NCBI GenBank assembly: GCA_964549445.1
Contig: CAZJVS010000002.1
Span: 1-64,000, forward strand
Direction: 5' to 3'
Source: SpSt-539 sp964549445
Lineage (GTDB): Bacteria > Planctomycetota > Phycisphaerae > UBA1845 > UTPLA1
Length of the DNA: 64,000 bases
Below are positions 58,567-64,000 of this stretch, one piece after another. The first letter of the stretch is position 1. Every line of letters begins with the position of its first letter. The notes beneath the pieces are model-generated. The model was given only the letters and a program-made list of their open reading frames with translations. It made no database searches and was not told the origin of the DNA. A program made the position numbers and the translations under genes.

Positions 58567-58991
58567 GGCATGCAGCGCGGAAAACCCCACGATGCGGCGA
58601 GCGCGTCGGCGGCCCACTCCGGATCGTGGATGTCGCCCCAGCCGCCGTTGCGGAGGTGGGCGTGGGCGAGTTCGTGGGCGATGACGTAGTGGGCGAAGGC
58701 CTCATCGCAATCGGCAAGGCGTGGTTTGAGCACGACGGAGCGGCTCCCGCCGTTGCCGGGGACCGGGCAGGCAAGCCAGACGCTGCGGCCACGGCCTGGC
58801 TGGTAGTCATCGAGGGCGAGGTGAAAACAGGGGTCGTCGAGGAGGTCGCGGCGTACGGGGTCGGGCAGTGCCGCGAGGACGCGGGCAACTCGCGTGGCGA
58901 GGGGTGAAGGGCCGAGGCGATGCGCTACGTAATCGCGCGGGTTGTCTGATGCCGGACCGAGTATTTCGCGTGACGAGCCAGCGCCCAACAT
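58563..58991 (-). CDS. small HExxH metallopeptidase-like protein
   Basis: A 142-residue protein with the zincin motif IAHELAHAHL, followed by a downstream acidic ligand candidate in DIHDPEWAADALAASWGF. The Glu-Trp-Ala-Ala-Asp spacing is typical of SprT-like or ImmA/IrrE-like minimal peptidase domains. The N-terminal 90 residues (DYVAHRLGPSPLATRV, LPDPVRRDLLDDPCFHLAL) look like a small helical cap. I chose the ATG at 58991 because longer frames run into the SGNH gene and lose similarity. Its stop overlaps the UbiB ATG (ATGA), suggesting that the two act together; it could process or regulate the UbiB partner, which is speculative. Confidence 0.7.
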   Translation of the reverse strand: MLGAGSSREILGPASDNPRDYVAHRLGPSPLATRVARVLAALPDPVRRDLLDDPCFHLALDDYQPGRGRSVWLACPVPGNGGSRSVVLKPRLADCDEAFAHYVIAHELAHAHLRNGGWGDIHDPEWAADALAASWGFPRCMP

Positions 58992-59059
58992 TCGTAAAGT
59001 CTCGCTTCGAAGTCCGGCAGCCGCAAGCCCCCGGTGCCTATGCCGTAATACTGGACATT

Positions 59060-59938
59060 CTAGCGCGGCTTGCCGATGCATGGCGTCAGCAGCTCGCCAA
59101 CGGCTATGGCCATCCGTTCGTGGCCGAGCGATGAGAGGTGCAAGCCATCGGCGGTCGCGTCTGGCGAGGCGAGTACGCTCGCAAGAATGTACTTGGGAAT
59201 CAGCACGACGCCATATTCGTTGCAAAGGTTGCGTTGAGCGCGTGCGATGGCACTGTGGAATGGCGGCAATGGCAGCTCCAGCATCACTGTCAGGCGATCG
59301 GGGCGGATGACCGTCCGGAGCAGTTCGCGCAAGTCCGACTTGAACTGGGCGGCGTCAATTCCGCCCAGGACATCGTTTCCTCCGATTTCCAAGACGACGA
59401 TTGCTGGACTCTCCCCGATCTCCTTCACCTGTCCGATTGCCGATTGAAGCGTCGCGCCGGGCCGTGATCGGTCGAGGACACGAATATCTCGCCTCGCGGC
59501 GAATTGCTTCGGCCACGTCTGTTCGCTTTGTGTGCCAACCCCGGCGCTGAGTGAATCGCCGATGATCGCAACCGAATTGAACCCGCGGCCATGCAACTGC
59601 GGCGTGATCCACTGCGGAAGTTCGGCGATCGCCGCCGCAATGCAAATCGCGATGTAGGTCCACTGACGCAGCAGCCAACGCCTGGGCGATTTCGCGCGGG
59701 TCGGCGTCGCGAGCACCGATCGACACAAAACGAGGAAGGTCAGGCCGATGATGAGCCAGATCGGAATGGGTGTTGAAGAAATGGCGATTAGGACGATCCC
59801 AAGTGCGATAAGGATATTGCGACCGATCGATGCCCATCGGTGATTCCAGCGAATCGAAATGAGAACGGCGATTGCAAGGAAAAACAGACCGATGAAGTAA
59901 GTGATTCCGCTTCCGACGTAGAACGCCAACCGCATCAT
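59060..59938 (-). CDS. membrane-anchored SGNH/GDSL-type hydrolase
   Basis: A 292-residue protein with three N-terminal membrane segments (about residues 5-30, 42-75 and 88-106), then an SGNH esterase domain. Block I is VAIIGDSLSAGVG with the nucleophile Ser, block III is VVLEIGGNDVLGG (Gly, Asn) and block V is DATADGLHLSSLGHERM with the Asp/His pair. The family hydrolyses acyl or acetyl esters, for instance lysophospholipids or acetylated glycans. The region is less GC-rich and less strand-skewed than its neighbours, hinting at later acquisition. ATGs at 59938/59935 are preferred over a TTG at 59953. It follows nuoF by 51 bp. Confidence 0.85.
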   Translation of the reverse strand: MMRLAFYVGSGITYFIGLFFLAIAVLISIRWNHRWASIGRNILIALGIVLIAISSTPIPIWLIIGLTFLVLCRSVLATPTRAKSPRRWLLRQWTYIAICIAAAIAELPQWITPQLHGRGFNSVAIIGDSLSAGVGTQSEQTWPKQFAARRDIRVLDRSRPGATLQSAIGQVKEIGESPAIVVLEIGGNDVLGGIDAAQFKSDLRELLRTVIRPDRLTVMLELPLPPFHSAIARAQRNLCNEYGVVLIPKYILASVLASPDATADGLHLSSLGHERMAIAVGELLTPCIGKPR

Positions 59939-59989
59939 TGACGAGTGCTCCAACGATGCATGTCTATGGAGCGCAGATTACATCGCTGA

Positions 59990-61354
59990 TCAGACGATTC
60001 CCGCCAGCCGCGACTGGCCGTAAATGGGCAGCGAATAGACCGAGGGGTTCAGACGCTGGAGCACCTGCTCGGTGCGACCGGGTTCCTGGTTGCGGATGTG
60101 GTCTTCGAACTCGTGGCGGAATTTCTGGACGATGGTGCGGATAGGGTAGACCGCGCCGTCGGGCAGGCCGCAGATTGAGAGGCCGGGCATCATGCCCATC
60201 TCCTTGCTGAGTTCGACGAGCAGGTCGAGGTCCTGGCTGCGGCCGGCGCCGAGGGCGATGCGGAGGGCGATCTTGTACATCCAGGCGGTGCCTTCGCGGC
60301 ACTGGGTGCACTGGCCGCAGCTTTCGTGGGCGTAGAAGCGAGCGATATTCGCCAGCACCTGGCGAATGTCGGCGTCGGAAGGAATCACGATTGCGCCGGC
60401 GGTGCCGAGACCGAGGAGGCCGTACTTGCGGACGTCGTCGAAGTCGAGCTTGCAGTCGAGTTCTTTTTCGGTAAGGACGCCGACGGAGAGTCCGCCGGGG
60501 ATGCAACCTTTGACAGACTTGTTATCGAGCATTCCGCGGGCAAAGTCGTCGCCGAAGATCAACTCGCGGCACGGCAGACCGAGCGGGGCCTCGAAGCAGC
60601 CGGGGCGCTTCACCGGACCTGAGACGGTGTAGAGCTTCGGTCCGGCCGAGCCGGGGCCGCCGATGGACTTAAACCATTCGGCGCCGCGCTCGATGATGTG
60701 GACGCAGCAGGCAAGCGTTTCGACATTGTTGACGACGGTCGGCCTGCGGAAGGCGCCTTCGACGGCGGGGAACGGCGGCTTGATCCGCGGCCAACCGCGC
60801 TTGCCTTCGAGACTCTCGATGAGGCCGGTCTCCTCGCCGCAGACGTAGGCGCCCGCGCCGCGGTGGATGTAGCAATCCATCGAGAACCCGGTGCCGAAGA
60901 TGTTCTTGCCGAAAAGGCCAGCGGCGTAGGCTTCGTCGAGCGCGCGCTGGAGGATGTGGAACTGCTCGTGAAACTCGACGCGCATGTAAATGTAGGCGGC
61001 CGTCGTGCGCGTCGCGTAGCCGGCGATGAGGATGCCTTCGAGAAGCTGGTGCGGGTCGCTCTCCATGATGATGCGGTTGTTGAAGGTGCCCGGTTCGGAT
61101 TCGTCGGCGTTGACGCAGAAATAGGTGACCTTGCGGTCCTTGGGGAGGAAGGACCACTTCACGCCGGCCGGGAAGCCCGCCCCACCGCGGCCGCGGAGGC
61201 CGGAGGCGGTGACGATCTCGATGACCTGGTCGGGCGAGAGGGTCTTGAGGGCTTTTTCGGCGGACTTGTAGCCGCCCTGTTTCTTGTAGACGTCGATGGA
61301 GCGAATGCCCTCGACGTTGAAATGACGGGTGAGAACGGGTTCAAACTTGGCCAT
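59990..61354 (-). CDS. nuoF: NADH-quinone oxidoreductase subunit F
   Basis: A 454-residue peripheral subunit of complex I that binds NADH, FMN and a [4Fe-4S] cluster and takes electrons from NADH. Nucleotide-binding motif LRGRGGAGFPAGVKWSFL, FMN-region motifs YFCVNADESEPGTFNNR and GAGAYVCGEETGLIESLEG, then the PPFPAVEGAFRRPTVVNNVETL block. Cluster ligands lie in HESCGQCTQCREGT and in SICGL. Length is normal. It follows a membrane protein gene that separates it from nuoE, an interruption of the usual nuoEF order. The rest of complex I is not in the window. Confidence 0.97.
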   Translation of the reverse strand: MAKFEPVLTRHFNVEGIRSIDVYKKQGGYKSAEKALKTLSPDQVIEIVTASGLRGRGGAGFPAGVKWSFLPKDRKVTYFCVNADESEPGTFNNRIIMESDPHQLLEGILIAGYATRTTAAYIYMRVEFHEQFHILQRALDEAYAAGLFGKNIFGTGFSMDCYIHRGAGAYVCGEETGLIESLEGKRGWPRIKPPFPAVEGAFRRPTVVNNVETLACCVHIIERGAEWFKSIGGPGSAGPKLYTVSGPVKRPGCFEAPLGLPCRELIFGDDFARGMLDNKSVKGCIPGGLSVGVLTEKELDCKLDFDDVRKYGLLGLGTAGAIVIPSDADIRQVLANIARFYAHESCGQCTQCREGTAWMYKIALRIALGAGRSQDLDLLVELSKEMGMMPGLSICGLPDGAVYPIRTIVQKFRHEFEDHIRNQEPGRTEQVLQRLNPSVYSLPIYGQSRLAGIV

Positions 61355-61402
61355 TGTTCCGCCGATGCCGCCGTGGCGGCCCTTGTTTCAGGTGTTCGCC
61401 GG

Positions 61403-62659
61403 TCACGCCGGGCGAACGATCTGCTGGAAATATAGCAGACTCCAGGCGGTTGCGCCGAGTGTAAACCAGGTGCGCCAGCCGCCGCGCGTAAAGGGTGCAA
61501 TGACGACGAGCCAAATCGGGATGCAGTCGAGAGCGAAGCGGTTGTAGCCGACCTGCATGAAGCCGGTGGTGTGGTAGAGGGCCAGGCCGGCCATGACGGG
61601 GACGGTGGAGAGCACGAGAAGACGTCGGCGCGAGTCGCGCCACCAGCGCGGGGCGTCAATAAAGATGTAAATCAGGAGCGGCGTGGTGAACCAGATGCTC
61701 GTGCCGTATCCGCTGGGGGCGATGCGGACTTGCGTGAAGCCGGGCTCAAAGGTGGGGAGCGCGGCGTGCATGTACCAGAGGTTTTCGAGGATGAAGGCGG
61801 TGGAGAAGATGCCGTGCTGGTGGGCGCGCTCGGCAAGCTGGTCGGTTCGGCCGGCGTAGATGTAGGCGTAGCCGGAGTCGAAGGGATTGCCGAACTTCAG
61901 CCAGTTGAGCGAGATGAGCGGCGCGGCGATGAGGGCGAGGCCGGCAATACAGAGCGGGAGGAGGCGGCGCTGATACGCGACGACGAGGATGGGGATGGCA
62001 TAGAGAGCGGTCATTTGGCGCGACCAAGCGGCGATGAACAGGCCGATGAGGGCGGGCCAGATGCGCTGCTTGCCGAGCAGGTCGGCGGCGAGGAGCAGCA
62101 GGCCGGTCTGGGAGAGGACGTGATTGATCGGGCCGAGGAAACCCTGGCGGGCGTAGTCGAGATTGGGCAGGACGGCGGTGCCGCCCATCCATGCGAGGGT
62201 GAGCAGCGCACCCCAGGCGGAGTCGCCGGTTTCGCGGCGGAAGACGAGGTAGCCGAGGAGCGGCAGCGGCCAGAAGACGAGGAGGACAAAGGTCCACTGC
62301 AGCCAGGCGTCGGGCGGCGCGGCGAGCAGGCGGTGGATCGGAGCGAGGGCAGCGGTGAGGGCGGGAACAAGCGGCGGGAAGACGTTGTAAACCTTGCCGT
62401 CGTAGGCGGCGGTGTCATGCGGGCGGTCGTGCTCGATGTCGCGCCCCGAACGCGTGAGGTCGAGGCGGCCGTTCAGCCAGGCGACCCCCTCAGCGACGCC
62501 GGCGTTCTGTTCGGCGGAGACACCCCACTGCGAAAGCTGGATTTTCGGGCCGAGGCAGACCTGGATTGCGACCAGCAAAAAAACGAAGCAGAGCCAGGGA
62601 CGCCAACGGGGTTCGGGTTCCGGCGAGGCGGGGTCGAGAACGGCGGGTGCGGTGGACAC
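61403..62659 (-). CDS. polytopic membrane protein inserted between nuoE and nuoF
   Basis: A 418-residue protein with about ten predicted membrane helices, starting at a GTG with GGAG upstream. Recognisable pieces are the N-terminal helix PWLCFVFLLVAIQVCLG, the loop AEGVAWLNGRLDLTRSG, and NLDYARQGFLGPINHVLSQTG. The C-terminal GYNRFALDCIPIWLVVIAPF is like the equivalent segment of the protein at 55.6 kb. It has the general look of a GT-C-type glycosyltransferase or mannosyltransferase, without a catalytic signature I can defend. It is spaced 24 bp from nuoE and 48 bp from nuoF on the same strand, so it should be transcribed with complex I genes. Confidence 0.7.
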   Translation of the reverse strand: MSTAPAVLDPASPEPEPRWRPWLCFVFLLVAIQVCLGPKIQLSQWGVSAEQNAGVAEGVAWLNGRLDLTRSGRDIEHDRPHDTAAYDGKVYNVFPPLVPALTAALAPIHRLLAAPPDAWLQWTFVLLVFWPLPLLGYLVFRRETGDSAWGALLTLAWMGGTAVLPNLDYARQGFLGPINHVLSQTGLLLLAADLLGKQRIWPALIGLFIAAWSRQMTALYAIPILVVAYQRRLLPLCIAGLALIAAPLISLNWLKFGNPFDSGYAYIYAGRTDQLAERAHQHGIFSTAFILENLWYMHAALPTFEPGFTQVRIAPSGYGTSIWFTTPLLIYIFIDAPRWWRDSRRRLLVLSTVPVMAGLALYHTTGFMQVGYNRFALDCIPIWLVVIAPFTRGGWRTWFTLGATAWSLLYFQQIVRPA

Positions 62660-62683
62660 GCTGGTGCTCCGGCTGGGCGGAGG

Positions 62684-63313
62684 TCAGGAGTCCTTCATCT
62701 CGCTGACGTCGGAGGTCTTGCCGATGGCGGCGGTGTCGGGCGTGGGCGCCGGCGCGTCGTAGAGCGTGGAGCGCGGGAACGGGAGCTTGTCGTTATTGGG
62801 GTCGGCGATGAGTCTTGCCACGTCGCCGGGCTTGACGTTTTTGTGCAGACGTTCGTTGACCAGGAGACACGGGGCGAAGTCGCAAGTCGCGAGGCACTCT
62901 TCGGTGGCGAAACTGTAGGCGTGGTCGGCTGTGGTTTCGTGCTCGGAGATTTTCAGCTGGCTCTCGATCGCTTCCTTGACCGCGTCGGCGCCCATGAGCT
63001 GACAGGAAAGACTGCGGCAAAGGGTGATGACTTTCTTCCCTTTGTCATGCGTCCAGAAGTGGGTGTAGAAGCTGAGGGTGTCGAAGACTTCGGAGGGCTT
63101 GAGTTCAAGAAGCTCGGCGATTTCGCGCATGGCCTGCCAGTCGACATGGCCGAGGGCGTCCTGGGTGACGTGCAGCGCGGGCAGTAGCGCGGCCCGCTTC
63201 GTCTCGTAGCGGGGGAAGAACGAACGAATCTTGTCGCGCACCGCGTCGGAGAGGACCGGCTTTGCGTCTTTCTCGATGACCGGCGTGCGGCGGTCGATTG
63301 ATTCCCACGCCAT
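62684..63313 (-). CDS. nuoE: NADH-quinone oxidoreductase subunit E
   Basis: A 209-residue thioredoxin-fold [2Fe-2S] subunit of complex I. The helical N-terminus (RYETKRAALLPALHVTQDALGHV, typical LLPALHVTQDALG) precedes the fold. Cluster ligands appear as CRSLSC (Cx4C) and ECLATCDFAPC (Cx3C). The C-terminal 40 residues are an unstructured extension (PAPTPDTAAIGKTSDVSEM) beyond the usual end. It has the normal relation to nuoF apart from the membrane protein gene in between. The start ATG at 63313 matches the family. Confidence 0.95.
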   Translation of the reverse strand: MAWESIDRRTPVIEKDAKPVLSDAVRDKIRSFFPRYETKRAALLPALHVTQDALGHVDWQAMREIAELLELKPSEVFDTLSFYTHFWTHDKGKKVITLCRSLSCQLMGADAVKEAIESQLKISEHETTADHAYSFATEECLATCDFAPCLLVNERLHKNVKPGDVARLIADPNNDKLPFPRSTLYDAPAPTPDTAAIGKTSDVSEMKDS

Positions 63314-63365
63314 GGGCGAATCCTCCGTTTCGTGGGCGCAAGTATAGAGGGAAATGGGCGGCGGA

Positions 63366-64000
63366 TCACGCCGGGGCGGGGAGTGTGGCGCGGCGGGGCA
63401 GGAAGAGCCAGGAGAGGAAGTAGATACCGAGGCCGACGAGGTAGAGATTGCGGAAGCCGAGCGACATGCTGCTGTATTCGCATAGGCCGCCGAGGATCGC
63501 GCCCATCAGGTTGCTCGCGAATGCGGAGGGCAGTGACGGCGCGCGGGTGAGCGAAGTCGCGAAGATGATGCCGGCGAAGAACAGCGGCAGGCACAGCAGG
63601 CCGGCGCTGGCGAAGGCGGCCGTTGGCCGCGAGTAGCGTAGCAGCGTCTCGACAGGAATGAAGTAGCCGAGCAGCAGCGAGGCGAAGAGGCCTAGATACG
63701 CGATGTGGAGGTTCTGCGGACGGACGAGGGAGACGAACCAGTTGGCGATCAGGATGAGGACGAGGATAGCCGTGATGACGACGCTCGTGACGATCCAGGT
63801 CGTGCCGAAGACGAGCGCGAGTTCGGTGATGCCCTTGGTTTCGATGAGAAGGAACGCGCCGCCGAGGAAGAAGAAGTGCGGACTGAAGGTGGAGCCGCGC
63901 TCGGCGGTGCAGAGCACGATGACGATGGAGAGCGCCGCGAGCATCCCGATCAGGTAGAGATACGGGCGCGGGAACTCGGCCCAGGTGCGGCCGGGGAGGA
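63366..64000 (-). CDS. polytopic membrane protein, 5'-truncated by the window edge
   Basis: The reading frame is open to the window end; an internal Met at 63944 is not the true start because coding continues upstream (RTWAEFPRPYLYLIG). About six membrane helices are visible. The segment HFFFLGGAFLLIETKGITELALVFGTTWIVTSVVI closely resembles (motif LLIETKGITELALVFGTTW) the membrane portion found in fused MFS/spermidine synthase-like proteins. No synthase domain is present in the visible part; it would have to lie N-terminally or be absent. It lies 52 bp upstream of nuoE on the same strand. Confidence 0.65.
   Translation of the reverse strand, partial: LPGRTWAEFPRPYLYLIGMLAALSIVIVLCTAERGSTFSPHFFFLGGAFLLIETKGITELALVFGTTWIVTSVVITAILVLILIANWFVSLVRPQNLHIAYLGLFASLLLGYFIPVETLLRYSRPTAAFASAGLLCLPLFFAGIIFATSLTRAPSLPSAFASNLMGAILGGLCEYSSMSLGFRNLYLVGLGIYFLSWLFLPRRATLPAPA

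Overview
The window is GC-rich, densely coding bacterial DNA of planctomycete type, most like Phycisphaerae and relatives. The indicators are two ECF sigma factor genes each translationally joined to a Ser/Thr kinase-TPR gene, secreted kelch, HAF and thrombospondin-3 repeat proteins with dockerin-like C-termini, a PEP-CTERM tail, a membrane-anchored MutS homologue and frequent GTG/TTG starts. This is inferred from protein families; no rRNA or other taxonomic marker is present.

Layout. 1-3.3 kb: a 5'-truncated GDP-mannose 4,6-dehydratase, a zinc-ribbon protein and a STAS / RsbW-like kinase / STAS partner-switching operon. 3.5-10.9 kb: an S41 protease, a DHH phosphoesterase, a B12-binding radical SAM enzyme preceded by a short ORF, a kelch lipoprotein with a dockerin-like tail, and an unknown protein. 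10.9-16.7 kb: a cysteine synthase-rhodanese fusion and the glyoxylate shunt (aceB-aceA) with a divergent LysR regulator. 17.6-25.2 kb: a FabG/PhaB-type reductase, MutS-like ATPase, transglutaminase-like protein, cupin, TetR plus a secreted triple-SRPBCC protein, and a VOC protein. 25.3-31.3 kb: an island of four secreted genes. 31.4-44.4 kb: two sigma-kinase modules flanking a YgeY-type M20 hydrolase, GlmS, BioY and a secreted tandem-repeat protein. 44.4-47.7 kb: an orphan DNA methyltransferase, a pseudopilin with a small lipoprotein, and a ketosynthase homologue lacking both catalytic histidines. 47.8-53.6 kb: an RND efflux pair and a metallophosphoesterase. 53.7-64 kb: prfB with its programmed +1 frameshift, an O-methyltransferase, two related polytopic membrane proteins, an UbiB-zincin-SGNH cluster, and nuoE/nuoF.

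How the genes work together. The clear functional units are the glyoxylate bypass with a probable LysR operator overlapping the aceB core promoter; the anti-sigma/anti-anti-sigma switch; the sigma-kinase pairs, which suggest phosphorylation-coupled transcription control; the TetR/SRPBCC pair; the RND adaptor/permease pair; and a complex I segment (nuoE, membrane protein, nuoF) followed by SGNH, zincin and UbiB genes in one orientation.

Two large-scale signals stand out. The first is an abrupt reversal of strand composition near 47.74 kb, from C-rich to G-rich on the plus strand regardless of gene direction. The second is the ketosynthase just left of that point, which keeps the cysteine but has Ala and Asn where both histidines should be. 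I found no rRNA, tRNA, CRISPR array or insertion sequence. Hand-drawn promoters and hairpins are tentative.
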